From assembly GCF_001941945.1 (NCBI RefSeq), contig NZ_CP015583.1, forward strand, positions 733,001-797,000: 64,000 bases of DNA. The letters run 5' to 3'. The notes beneath the pieces are model-generated. The model did not search any database. It saw only the letters and a list, made by a program, of their open reading frames with translations, and was not told the origin of the DNA. Position numbers and translations under genes: made by a program. Of this stretch, positions 1 through 7,841 are shown piece by piece. Source of the DNA: Roseomonas gilardii (GTDB taxonomy: Bacteria > Pseudomonadota > Alphaproteobacteria > Acetobacterales > Acetobacteraceae). Positions within the stretch are counted from its first letter, which is position 1. Every line of letters starts with the position of its first letter.

Positions 1-1
1 C

Positions 2-751
2 GACGGCGTGCGCTGCGTCTTCCTGCCGCGTCACGGCCGCGGCCACCGCGTGCCGCCGAGCGAGCTGAACTACCGCGCCAATATCGACGTGCTGAAGCGT
101 GCGGGCGTGACGGAGATCCTGTCCGTTTCCGCCGTGGGCAGCCTGAACGGCGACCTGCCGCCCGGGCATTTCGTGATCGTGGACCAGTTCATCGACCGCT
201 CCTTCGCCCGCAAGAAGACCTTCTTCGAGACCGGCTGCGTCGCGCATGTGTCGATGGCCCATCCCGTTTGCACCCGTCTCGGCGACGCGATGGAGGCGGC
301 GGCGCGCGAGATCGGCATCCCGCACAAGCGCGGCGGCACCTATCTCGTGATGGAGGGTCCGCAATTCTCCACCAAGGCAGAGAGCGAGCTTTACCGCGCC
401 TGGGGCTGCGACGTGATCGGCATGACCAACATGCCGGAGGCCAAGCTCGCCCGCGAGGCGGAGCTCTGCTACGCCACCGTCGCCATGGTGACGGATTTCG
501 ACTGCTGGCACCCGGACCATGACCACGTCACCGTCGATGCGGTGATCAAGATCATGCACAGCAATGCCGACAAGGCGCGGGCCCTGGTGAAGCAGGTGAT
601 CCCCTCGCTGGGTGCGCCGCGCGGCGCCTGCCCCTATGGCTGCGACCGGGCGCTGGAGATGGCGCTCGTCACCCCGCCGGAGAAGCGAGATCCGGCCCTG
701 ATGGCGAAGCTGGACGCCGTGGCCGGACGCGTGCTGGGCAAGGTCGCGTGA
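2..751 (+). CDS. mtnP: S-methyl-5'-thioadenosine phosphorylase (5'-truncated by window edge)
   Basis: Cleaves 5'-methylthioadenosine with phosphate to adenine and methylthioribose-1-phosphate, the first step of cytoplasmic methionine salvage. The open frame runs in from the window edge. About 249 residues are visible, so roughly the first 40-45 of the usual 290 are missing. Diagnostic family motifs are present: RHGRGH at the start (phosphate/substrate loop), GPQFSTKAES, the MTNMPEAKLAREAE stretch and TDFDCW, which contains the acidic base-recognition residues. The following acetyltransferase overlaps the stop codon by 4 bases (GTGA), so the two are probably cotranslated. An alternative is a related purine nucleoside phosphorylase, but the TDFDCW and NMPE motifs favour MtnP. 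Confidence 0.93.
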   Translation, partial: DGVRCVFLPRHGRGHRVPPSELNYRANIDVLKRAGVTEILSVSAVGSLNGDLPPGHFVIVDQFIDRSFARKKTFFETGCVAHVSMAHPVCTRLGDAMEAAAREIGIPHKRGGTYLVMEGPQFSTKAESELYRAWGCDVIGMTNMPEAKLAREAELCYATVAMVTDFDCWHPDHDHVTVDAVIKIMHSNADKARALVKQVIPSLGAPRGACPYGCDRALEMALVTPPEKRDPALMAKLDAVAGRVLGKVA

Positions 752-1170
752 TCGCGGTGCGGCCCGCGGCGCCGGGGGATGTCCCGGTGCTGGTCGCGCT
801 GATGCGCCAGCTCAGCGGGCACGAGATCGCCCCGGCGATGATCGCCGGGCTGATCGCGCCGGAAAGCGGCCAGGCCGTGCTGGTGGCCGAGGAAGCGGGG
901 CAGGTGCTGGGCGCCCTGGCCATGAACCAGTCCCCCATGCTGCACCGTCCGGCGCCGGACGCGCGGATCACCAGCCTTGTGGTGGATGAGGCCGCGCGGG
1001 GGCGCGGGGTTGGCCGCAGGCTGGTCGATGCGGCGCTGGAAACCGCCCGGGGCTGGGGCTGCGCGCGGCTGGAGCTCACGACGCGGAAGGGGCGCAACGA
1101 CGCCCACGCCTTCTATCGCGCACTGGGCTTCGAGGACTCCTCGATCCGCTTCCATCAGGTCCTGGACTGA
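748..1170 (+). CDS. GNAT family N-acetyltransferase
   Basis: A 140-residue single-domain GCN5-related N-acetyltransferase. The acetyl-CoA pyrophosphate-binding motif A is visible as ARGRGVGRRLVDAA near residues 84-97, and a C-terminal HAFYRALGFE segment matches the family's motif B. The GTG start overlaps the mtnP stop by 4 bases, suggesting translational coupling. The substrate cannot be read from sequence; small-molecule or peptide N-acetylation are both possible. A G+C-rich hairpin follows the stop. Confidence 0.88.
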   Translation: MIAVRPAAPGDVPVLVALMRQLSGHEIAPAMIAGLIAPESGQAVLVAEEAGQVLGALAMNQSPMLHRPAPDARITSLVVDEAARGRGVGRRLVDAALETARGWGCARLELTTRKGRNDAHAFYRALGFEDSSIRFHQVLD

Positions 1171-1207
1171 ATTCCCGGCGCATCGCGCCGGGCCTTGACG
1201 ATGAGGG

Positions 1208-1226
1208 GGGCGGCAAGGCCGCCCTT
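1208..1226. terminator. possible bidirectional hairpin between convergent genes
   Basis: A perfect 7-bp stem GGGCGGC/GCCGCCC with loop AAG, followed by only TT on the plus strand. It sits between the acetyltransferase stop and the converging small membrane gene. The short T run makes it weak as an intrinsic terminator. Confidence 0.35.
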
Positions 1227-1229
1227 CCA

Positions 1230-1391
1230 TCACTCGTCCGTGGGATGCCGCCGCCAGACGAGCGGCAGCGTCGCCAGGAACAGCACGCCCACCATCAGGA
1301 GCGGCGCGTCGCCGAAGCCCTGCGGGGAGGCCATCGGGATCCAGACCAGCAGTCCCAGCAGGATGAAGCAGAGGATGAAGCGCCCGATCAT
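1230..1391 (-). CDS. small two-helix membrane protein
   Basis: A 53-residue protein with two hydrophobic stretches (about residues 4-20 and 30-45) and a basic/acidic tail ending RRHPTDE. Its ATG overlaps the stop of the upstream dienelactone hydrolase by 4 bases (ATGA on the minus strand), supporting a real, coupled gene. No family recognised; likely an inner-membrane protein of unknown role. Confidence 0.6.
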   Translation of the reverse strand: MIGRFILCFILLGLLVWIPMASPQGFGDAPLLMVGVLFLATLPLVWRRHPTDE

Positions 1392-2053
1392 GCGTGCATG
1401 GCCTTGTCGAGGAAGATCCGGGTGCGCTCCGCCGCCACCGAGGCATTGGGCGCACTGAAGGAGGCGCGTTCCTCGCAGGCGAAGCCATGGCCCGCGCCGG
1501 GATAGACATGGACCTCGATCCCGGGCTGCGCGGCCCGGATGGCCTCCACATCGGTGAGCGGGATGCCGTGATCCTCGGCCCCGAAATGTAGCTGCACCGG
1601 GCAGTTCGGCACCGCCTCGCGGCTCGTCGCGATGCCGCCGCCGTAATAGCCCACCGCCGCCGAGAAGCCGGTCATGCGCGTCGCGCCCCACCAGGCGATG
1701 GTGCCACCCCAGCAATAGCCGACGATCCCGCGCCGGGCTCCCGCCGGCAGGGCATCGGCAGCGACCTGGATATCGGCCAGGACGCCTTCCTCCGGGATCT
1801 GCGCGCGCAGCGCCAGGCCGCGCTGGACGTCCTCCTTGGCGTAGCCGAGTTCCACGCCACGCTCGGCACGGTCGAACAGCGCTGGGCAGACCACCGCATA
1901 GCCCAGCGCCCCGAAATGGTCGCTGACATGGCGCATATGGCCGTTGACCCCGAAGATCTCCTGCACGACCACCAGCCCACGGGCGGCATCCTTCGGGCCG
2001 GTGCGGTAGGCGGAGAAGCGGTGCCCATCCCTGGCGGTCAGTTCGATCTGCAT
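1388..2053 (-). CDS. dienelactone hydrolase family protein
   Basis: An alpha/beta-hydrolase of 221 residues, the usual length for carboxymethylenebutenolidase-type enzymes, which hydrolyse dienelactones or related esters in the cytoplasm. The Cys-Asp-His triad is visible: Cys114 in GYCWGG, Asp161 in GAEDHGIP and His189 in GAGHGF, with the conserved Glu32 in VQEIFG. The ATG at 2053 is preferred over upstream in-frame starts because the protein then begins directly with the first beta strand. No aromatic-degradation genes are adjacent, so a role in chlorocatechol catabolism should not be assumed. Confidence 0.88.
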   Translation of the reverse strand: MQIELTARDGHRFSAYRTGPKDAARGLVVVQEIFGVNGHMRHVSDHFGALGYAVVCPALFDRAERGVELGYAKEDVQRGLALRAQIPEEGVLADIQVAADALPAGARRGIVGYCWGGTIAWWGATRMTGFSAAVGYYGGGIATSREAVPNCPVQLHFGAEDHGIPLTDVEAIRAAQPGIEVHVYPGAGHGFACEERASFSAPNASVAAERTRIFLDKAMHA

Positions 2054-2207
2054 GTTGTGCGGTCCTGTCGCTCGGCCGGATGCCCGTACCACGCCGGGTG
2101 GCGCCATTCACTGCCAGTTTTGCGTGCTTTCGGGTCGCCTGTCACGGGCCCGACCGTCCCGGATCTGGCCGATTCCACGGCGCGGCCTGATCCTCTATCC
2201 TGCCCCG

Positions 2208-2399
2208 ATGGGCGATATCGTGAATCTCCGTCAGGTCCGGAAGGCCAGGGACAAGGTGGAAAAGGAAGCGAGGGCCGCGGAGAACCGCATCCGCCATGGC
2301 CGCAGCGGCGCCAGCAAGGCGGCGGACCGGCTGGCCCGGGAAAAGCGGGAGGCGCTGCTGGACGGCGCCCGGCGGGAGGAACCCGGGCGGCCGGAGTGA
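2208..2399 (+). CDS. DUF4169 family small protein
   Basis: A 63-residue, highly charged, mostly helical protein beginning MGDIVNLRQVRKARDK, the hallmark start of DUF4169 proteins of alphaproteobacteria (often annotated amino-acid transporter-like, without evidence). The frame remains open upstream, but this ATG matches the family N-terminus. Function unknown. It is divergent from the hydrolase and convergent with the phasin gene. Confidence 0.72.
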   Translation: MGDIVNLRQVRKARDKVEKEARAAENRIRHGRSGASKAADRLAREKREALLDGARREEPGRPE

Positions 2400-2490
2400 T
2401 GCCGCATGGGGCGCGGCAGGACCGCATGACCGGCCCTGTTCCATGCCAGGACCGGTCGCTTTCCCAGCGGAGGGCTGGTCCAGCCTGCTG

Positions 2491-2934
2491 TCAGCCCTTG
2501 CTGGACATGATGGTCTTGACCTCGTCCATCGCCTCGGTGAAGCGGCGGTTGAGCAGGTTCAGCGCCTCACCGTTCGACTTCTGGATCAGGTCGGCCAGTT
2601 CGCGGATGTTGGAAACCGCCCGCTCATAGGTGGCCTTCAGGATCTCCGCCTGCCGGGCGGCCTTCTCCTTCGGGTCGCCCTGCTCGGTGACGGAACGCAT
2701 GGCGTCCGTCATCTCGGCCATGGACTGCTGCATGATCTCCATGTGCCGCTTGGCCACGGCCTGGGCCCCTTCGAGCGCCACGCGGTTCGCGGCGGACAGG
2801 GCTTCCAGGTTGCGCCGCTGCGCCGCCGCCAGACCTTCCAGGTCGGGCAGTGCGCCGAAGCGCATCTCGGAGAAGATCTTCATGGATTCGCGGAACGGAT
2901 CCAGATCGCCCGGCGGAGTGGGGGACTTAGCCAT
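2491..2934 (-). CDS. phasin family protein
   Basis: A 147-residue, helix-rich amphipathic protein of the TIGR01841/PF09361 phasin type, which coats polyhydroxyalkanoate granules and controls their size. Visible features are LDPFRESMKIFSEM at the start, a long run of heptad-like Ala/Leu/Glu repeats in the middle and the typical ERAVSNIRELADLIQKS segment near residues 108-124. No PHA synthase or depolymerase lies in the window. A purine-rich AAGGAGGAACCAC sits before the ATG. Likely cytoplasmic and granule-bound. Confidence 0.88.
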   Translation of the reverse strand: MAKSPTPPGDLDPFRESMKIFSEMRFGALPDLEGLAAAQRRNLEALSAANRVALEGAQAVAKRHMEIMQQSMAEMTDAMRSVTEQGDPKEKAARQAEILKATYERAVSNIRELADLIQKSNGEALNLLNRRFTEAMDEVKTIMSSKG

Positions 2935-2991
2935 GTTGTGGTTCCTCCTTCGGAAAGGGAGCGCGACAGCCAGGTCCGTCCAGAGATCGCG

Positions 2992-3687
2992 CTAACCCAG
3001 CATAGGGTCCGTGCCGGCCGGTGGCGATGGTGCTGCATCCCGGCCCGGAACGATTCCGGCATGACCGGCCGCGGAAAGATCGCCGTCATCCAGGCGCAGC
3101 GTGCGCGCGATCTGCTCCGCGCGGTCCAGCGCCTTGTCCAGCGCCGCCATGGTCGGTCCCAGATCCAGGCTGTTGTCGTCTGTCCAACTGCGGGAGGTCG
3201 CTAGCCAGACGCCCACGAGGCCCTGCACGCGCATCAGCCCGCGCGCGCCGGAGGTATCGACCTCCGCTCCTTCCAGCATCCAGGCCATGGAGGCCATCAG
3301 CAACGGCGAAAGCGAGAGGGCGAGAAGTGGGTGCCGGCGCAGATCGGCCTGGAGTCGCAGGATGCCCGCCCGGTGCGGCTGCAGCGCATCGAAGCGGCGC
3401 ATCAGCAGGTCGAAGATCCGGTCGCGCGCCGCGCCGCCCTGGCCGGGGATGGTGGTGGAGAGCACCTGCCGGTCCACGGAGCGGGCATGGGCGGCCATCA
3501 GGGCCATCGGCGTGCCGTAGCGCGCCCGTAGCGAATCGAGGCCCACCCCGCTCTCGGCGGCGATGCGGCCGAAGGTCACGCCGTACCAGCCGCGCGTGGC
3601 CACGACCTGCCAGAGCGCATCGAGAACCCGTGCCTCGTCGAAGGTGGGGGAGGGGGGCGGGAGGAGGGGATCAACGGGATTCTGCAT
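2992..3687 (-). CDS. TetR/COQ9-like transcriptional regulator
   Basis: 231 residues with an N-terminal helix-turn-helix at about residues 15-60 (ATRGWYGVTFGRIAAESGVG then SLRARYGTPMALMAAH), where TetR proteins usually have YYHF after the recognition helix. The C-terminal ligand domain resembles the COQ9-like TetR group of alphaproteobacteria. The ATG at 3687 gives the family-like N-terminus; upstream in-frame sequence looks non-coding. It lies between the phasin and proC on the same strand. Target genes and ligand cannot be inferred. Confidence 0.72.
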   Translation of the reverse strand: MQNPVDPLLPPPSPTFDEARVLDALWQVVATRGWYGVTFGRIAAESGVGLDSLRARYGTPMALMAAHARSVDRQVLSTTIPGQGGAARDRIFDLLMRRFDALQPHRAGILRLQADLRRHPLLALSLSPLLMASMAWMLEGAEVDTSGARGLMRVQGLVGVWLATSRSWTDDNSLDLGPTMAALDKALDRAEQIARTLRLDDGDLSAAGHAGIVPGRDAAPSPPAGTDPMLG

Positions 3688-3780
3688 GGGCCCACAATTC
3701 GTCCTGCGCCGCCTGCGCGCCAAGCCCGGGATGCCCCGGCCCGTGCAGTCGTGAAGACCGGCTCCCCAGGTAGCAGGCAC

Positions 3781-4584
3781 TCACGCGGACAGCTCGCGCG
3801 AGCGCGCCGTCGCGGCGGCGATGGCGCGGGAAACCAGCGCGGGCCAGGCATCCTCGGCCATCAGCACGGCCAGGGCCCGTTCCGTGGTGCCCTTCGGGCT
3901 GGTCACGTTGCGCCGGAGCACAGCGGCATCCTCCTGGCTGCGTGCGAGCAGGGACCCCGAGCCGGAGACCGTGGCGCGGGCCATGCGCCGCGCCAGCCCG
4001 GCGGGCAGGCCCTGTTCCAGCGCCGCCTTCTCCAGCAGTTCCGCCAGCAGGAAGACATAGGCCGGCCCGCCGCCCGAGACGGCGGTGACGGCATCGAGCT
4101 GCGATTCCTCCTCCACCCAGGCGACCTCGCCCACGGCGCGGAGCAGGGCATCCGCCAGGGATTTCTGTGCCTCCGTCACCCGCGCCCCGGCGAAGGCAAC
4201 CGTGAAGCCCTGGCCGATCGCGGCCGGGGTATTGGGCATGGCGCGCACCACCGCGGCCTCGCCACCGAGCAGGCGCTCGATCCCGGCCTCCGTCTGGCCG
4301 GCCATGATGGACACGAAGACAGTCCCCGCCTTCGCGAAGCGGGCATAGGCAGGCAGGGTCTCGGACGCCATCTGCGGCTTCACCGCCAGCACCACGGCGG
4401 CGGGGCGGAATTCCGGTGGCAGGGCGCCGGGTTCCGGCAACAGGCGAAGCCCGGCCGGAACCTCGGAAGCATAGGGGTCCACGGCGAGGGCTTCGGAGAT
4501 GCCGCGGGCCAGCCAGCCCGTCAGCATCGCCCCCCCCATCTTGCCATAGCCAACCAGCAGGACGGGCGGCAGCGCCTCGCTCAT
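3781..4584 (-). CDS. proC: pyrroline-5-carboxylate reductase
   Basis: Reduces 1-pyrroline-5-carboxylate to L-proline with NAD(P)H, the last step of proline synthesis. At 267 residues it is of normal length. The N-terminal Rossmann motif VGYGKMGGAML is followed by the conserved MPNTPAAIGQG loop, and the C-terminal dimerisation/substrate signature VSGGGPAYVFLLAELL is intact. It follows the YbjN gene on the same strand with a 19-base gap and may form a two-gene unit with it. Confidence 0.95.
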   Translation of the reverse strand: MSEALPPVLLVGYGKMGGAMLTGWLARGISEALAVDPYASEVPAGLRLLPEPGALPPEFRPAAVVLAVKPQMASETLPAYARFAKAGTVFVSIMAGQTEAGIERLLGGEAAVVRAMPNTPAAIGQGFTVAFAGARVTEAQKSLADALLRAVGEVAWVEEESQLDAVTAVSGGGPAYVFLLAELLEKAALEQGLPAGLARRMARATVSGSGSLLARSQEDAAVLRRNVTSPKGTTERALAVLMAEDAWPALVSRAIAAATARSRELSA

Positions 4585-4603
4585 GGAACCTCCTTACGTC
4601 ACG

Positions 4604-5110
4604 TCAGGCCTCCCCGAGGCAGTCGAGCATGGCGGCCTGCAGCGCATCCTCGGCGCCACGGCCGCCCCACAGCACGAGCTGGAAGGCCGGAAAGAAACGC
4701 TCGCATTCCGTCAGAGCGATGTCCACCATGTCCTCCAGGCTTTCCGCCGAGGCCCCGGGGGCGCCGCGCAGCAGCACCGAGTGCCGGAAGACCGGGGTGC
4801 CGTCGTCGCCCTCGATCCCGAAATGGCCGATCCAGAGCTTTTCATTGGCCAGGGCCAGCAGTTCGTAGAGCTTGCCACGGGCTTCGGGCGGCACCTTCAT
4901 GTCGAAGGCGCAGGTGAAGTGCATGGCGCTGATTTCGGAAGACCACGCGAAATGCAACCCGTAGTCGCACCACTTCCCCGGGGCCTCGGCGGCCATTTCG
5001 CCGGAAGAGCGACGGTCGAACGCCCAGTCGTTGGCGACGACGATCTGCTCCATCACGTCGAGGGGATTGGACGCCTTCTCCCGGCGTCCGAGGGCGAGCG
5101 GAGCGGTCAT
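4604..5110 (-). CDS. YbjN domain-containing protein
   Basis: A 168-residue cytoplasmic protein matching the YbjN family (type III secretion chaperone-like fold) by its layout: N-terminal NPLDVMEQIV, a central DYGLHFAWSSEI strand pair and C-terminal LEDMVDIALTECERFFPAFQ. Molecular function is not established; E. coli YbjN affects stress tolerance and motility. It precedes proC by 19 bases on the same strand. A perfect inverted repeat lies about 40 bases upstream of the ATG. Confidence 0.8.
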   Translation of the reverse strand: MTAPLALGRREKASNPLDVMEQIVVANDWAFDRRSSGEMAAEAPGKWCDYGLHFAWSSEISAMHFTCAFDMKVPPEARGKLYELLALANEKLWIGHFGIEGDDGTPVFRHSVLLRGAPGASAESLEDMVDIALTECERFFPAFQLVLWGGRGAEDALQAAMLDCLGEA

Positions 5111-5149
5111 GTGGCACCTCCTTCCCGTCCTGGCTGGGCCCTGACCACT

Positions 5150-5166
5150 GAGTCTAGATCAGACTC
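5150..5166. promoter_or_regulatory. 6-5-6 inverted repeat upstream of the YbjN gene
   Basis: GAGTCT-agatc-AGACTC is a perfect palindromic operator-like site 40 bases upstream of the YbjN start codon, in a 199-base intergenic stretch that otherwise shows nothing recognisable. The binding protein is unknown. Confidence 0.3.
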
Positions 5167-5309
5167 GCGGACCCAGCCCCTAGAGCTTGATATTGCGTTG
5201 CCATAACCCCGGAACGGCAAGGAATTTCTTCGGCGCCACCACCCACGACCGGGGATGTGTGGCGCCGCCGCCATTCCGCGTGCCGCCGGGGGAATGCCGG
5301 AGGGGCGCC

Positions 5310-5855
5310 TCAGTCGAGCGAGCCGGGTTCGCCGGGCCGGACCTTCGGTGCTTCCGGCTTCGGCTGGGCCTCGGCCTCGCTGGCACCGGCTGGGCCGCCC
5401 TGCGCCGGCCAGGCGGGGCCGGTGCCCGTGCCGCCGCTGCCCTTCAGAGTGTCGGCATCGGCCACCGAAGCCCCCACCTTCGCATCCGGGGGAGAAGCCG
5501 GGGTGCCCGACGTCATGCCAGCCACCAGCCTCTCCAACAGGGTCACCCGCGCGGCCAGGCCCTCGGCATCCTCCCGCGCCCGGCGCGCCAGCTCCATGAC
5601 GGCGTCCAGATCCTCCCGACGCACCAGGTCCAGACGCTGCAACATGCTCTCGGCCTGGCTGCGGAACACCGCTTCGGCCTCGTTCCGCAGGCCGGTCAGG
5701 GCCGAGAAGGCGCCACCCGCCACGCCCGCGAGGTCGTCGAAGATCTTGCCGCCACGTCCGAAACCGGCGCCACCACCACCGGGACCACCACCGGGACCAC
5801 CGCTGGGCCCGCCTTTGGGGCCATTGGCTCCGCCGAAGCCGCCGTCCTGATCCAT
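5310..5855 (-). CDS. BMFP/UbiK-like accessory factor
   Basis: 181 residues. The N-terminal 45 residues are a Gly/Pro low-complexity tract (GGPSGGPGGGPGGGGAG). Residues about 48-120 form the BMFP helical domain (KIFDDLAGVAGGAFSALTGLRNE, then a coiled coil with MLQRLDLVRREDLDAVMELA). The C-terminus is Pro/Ala/Glu-rich. Related proteins include Brucella BMFP, with membrane-fusogenic activity in vitro, and UbiK, an accessory factor of the ubiquinone-biosynthesis complex. The Gly-rich extension is unusual. It is divergent from hldD with a palindrome between them. Confidence 0.78.
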   Translation of the reverse strand: MDQDGGFGGANGPKGGPSGGPGGGPGGGGAGFGRGGKIFDDLAGVAGGAFSALTGLRNEAEAVFRSQAESMLQRLDLVRREDLDAVMELARRAREDAEGLAARVTLLERLVAGMTSGTPASPPDAKVGASVADADTLKGSGGTGTGPAWPAQGGPAGASEAEAQPKPEAPKVRPGEPGSLD

Positions 5856-5904
5856 CACCTGTCTCCCTTGCCGGGCCCGGCCCGCGCTGCCATCACGCAG
5901 TCCA

Positions 5905-5921
5905 CATATGGGCCCCATATG
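5905..5921. promoter_or_regulatory. 8-1-8 palindrome between divergent BMFP gene and hldD
   Basis: CATATGGG-c-CCCATATG is a perfect 17-bp palindrome, AT-richer than its surroundings, placed between the two divergent start codons (50 bases from the BMFP ATG, 100 from the hldD ATG). It has the shape of a dimeric-regulator operator. Confidence 0.4.
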
Positions 5922-6020
5922 GGGAAGGACGCCCCCTTCGTCCAATTTCCTTCAACGGGCCGTCCGGCCGGTGCTCCCCAGGGGAGTTCCCCGAAGCGGC
6001 CAGAGCGGAAAGGCAGCGCC

Positions 6021-7013
6021 ATGTTCCTCGTCACCGGCGGCGCCGGCTTCATCGGCTCCAACCTCCTGGCCGCGCTCTGCGCCCGCGGGGAGGAGGTCAT
6101 GGTCTGCGACCGCCTGCGGGATGGCGGGAAGTGGCACAACATCGCCCCTTACCCTATCGCCGGGATCGTGCCGCCGGAGGATCTGGACCGCTGGCTGGAC
6201 GGCGCCTCCGGACTGGAGGGCATCTTCCACCTGGGCGCCATCAGCGCCACCACGGTGCGCGACGGGGACCTGGTGACCGCCAACAACCTGTCCCTGACCC
6301 TGAGGCTCTGGGACTGGTGCGCCGAATACCGGGTGCCGCTGATCTACGCCTCCTCCGCCGCCACCTATGGCGACGGCTCCGCCGGCTTCGACGACGACAT
6401 GGCGCCGGAGGCCCTGGCGAAGCTGCGGCCGCTCAACCTCTACGGCTGGTCCAAGCATGCCACCGACCGCCGTGTGGTGGACCTGCTGGCGCGCCACCGC
6501 CTCGCCCCGCCGCACTGGGCCGGGTTGAAGTTCTTCAACGTCTATGGCCCTCACGAGGCGCACAAGGACCGCATGGCCTCGGTGGTGCTGCACAAGTTCC
6601 GCCAGATCGCCGGGGGCGAGGCCGCGACCCTTTTCGCCTCGGACCGGGAGGGCATCCCCGACGGCGGGCAGATGCGCGATTTCGTGCATGTGGACGACTG
6701 CGTGGCGGCGATGCTCTGGCTGATGGACCACCCGCATGTCTCCGGCCTGTTCAACTGCGGCTCGGGCAAGGCCCGCAGCTTCCGGGACCTGGTCCTGGCC
6801 GTCTATGCCGCGATGGGGCGGGAGCCCGACATCCGCTACGTGCCGATGCCCGGGGACCTGAAGGGAAAATACCAGTATTTCACCGAGGCGCGCATGGACC
6901 GGCTGCGGCAACTCGGCTTCAACCACCCGGCCACGGAGCTGGAGGATGGCGTCGGCCGCTATGTCCGCCAGCTCATGGCCGAGTCCCCGTTGGAGCCGCA
7001 GAACCGGGCATGA
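6021..7013 (+). CDS. hldD: ADP-L-glycero-D-manno-heptose 6-epimerase
   Basis: Converts ADP-D-glycero-heptose to the L-glycero form used for the lipopolysaccharide inner core. 330 residues, an extended SDR: NAD(P)-binding GGAGFIG at residues 6-12, SSAATYG, the catalytic YGWSKHATD (Tyr-x3-Lys), the NVYGPHE loop and MRDFVHVDDC. The ATG at 6021 puts the Rossmann motif immediately at the N-terminus, as in the family, and GGAAAGG lies upstream as ribosome-binding site. Its stop overlaps the lgt ATG by 4 bases, so the envelope genes are coupled. Confidence 0.94.
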   Translation: MFLVTGGAGFIGSNLLAALCARGEEVMVCDRLRDGGKWHNIAPYPIAGIVPPEDLDRWLDGASGLEGIFHLGAISATTVRDGDLVTANNLSLTLRLWDWCAEYRVPLIYASSAATYGDGSAGFDDDMAPEALAKLRPLNLYGWSKHATDRRVVDLLARHRLAPPHWAGLKFFNVYGPHEAHKDRMASVVLHKFRQIAGGEAATLFASDREGIPDGGQMRDFVHVDDCVAAMLWLMDHPHVSGLFNCGSGKARSFRDLVLAVYAAMGREPDIRYVPMPGDLKGKYQYFTEARMDRLRQLGFNHPATELEDGVGRYVRQLMAESPLEPQNRA

Positions 7014-7840
7014 TCCCCGCCATCCTCTTTCCCGCTTTCGACCCGGTGGCCATCCAGCTCGGCCCCTTCGCCATCCGCTGGTACGCCCTGGCCTATATCA
7101 CCGGCATCCTGCTGGGCTGGTGGATGGTGCGCCGGCTGGTGCAGCTCGCCCCCCAGGCCGCGACGCGGGAGCAGGTGGACGACTTCGTGACCTGGGCCAC
7201 GCTGGGCATCGTGCTGGGCGGGCGCATCGGCTACGTCCTGTTCTACCGCCCCGGCCACTATATCGAGCACCCGCTGGAGGCGCTCTATCTCTGGCAGGGC
7301 GGCATGTCCTTCCATGGCGGTGCGGCGGGCGTGATCCTGGCACTGTACTTCTTCACCCGCTCCCAAAGGCTGGACTTCCTCGGCTTCTCCGACCGGGTGA
7401 CCTCGGTGGTGCCAGTCGGCCTGTTCTTCGGGCGCATTGCCAACTTCATCAACGGCGAGCTCTGGGGCCGCGTCACCGACGTCCCCTGGGGCATGATCTT
7501 CCCGACCGGCGGGCCGGAGCCGCGTCATCCCTCGCAGCTCTATCAGGCCAGCATGGAGGGGGTGATCCTCTTCATCCTGCTGCAGATCCTGGTCCACCGC
7601 TCGACGCTGCGGGCGCGGAGCGGCTTTGTTTCCGGCGCCTTCCTGGCCGGCTATGGCGTCGCCCGCATCGTCGGGGAGCTGTTCCGCCAGCCGGACGCGC
7701 AGCTCGGCTTCCTCTTCGCCGGGATCACCATGGGGCAGCTCCTGTCCCTGCCGATGGTGCTCATCGGGGCCTGGCTGATGTGGCGGTCCCGGCCCGCGAC
7801 GGCCCCCGCCCCGGGCGCCGTGCGGCACGAGGGCGCCTGA
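7010..7840 (+). CDS. lgt: prolipoprotein diacylglyceryl transferase
   Basis: Integral inner-membrane enzyme that moves diacylglyceryl from phosphatidylglycerol to the lipobox cysteine of prolipoproteins, the first step of lipoprotein maturation. 276 residues with about seven hydrophobic segments. The Lgt signature GRIANFINGELWGR contains the essential Arg, and MSFHGGAAG contains the conserved His. The ATG overlaps the hldD stop (ATGA), and the next gene starts 1 base after its stop. Several lipoproteins encoded in this window would be substrates. Confidence 0.96.
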   Translation: MIPAILFPAFDPVAIQLGPFAIRWYALAYITGILLGWWMVRRLVQLAPQAATREQVDDFVTWATLGIVLGGRIGYVLFYRPGHYIEHPLEALYLWQGGMSFHGGAAGVILALYFFTRSQRLDFLGFSDRVTSVVPVGLFFGRIANFINGELWGRVTDVPWGMIFPTGGPEPRHPSQLYQASMEGVILFILLQILVHRSTLRARSGFVSGAFLAGYGVARIVGELFRQPDAQLGFLFAGITMGQLLSLPMVLIGAWLMWRSRPATAPAPGAVRHEGA

Positions 7841-7841
7841 C

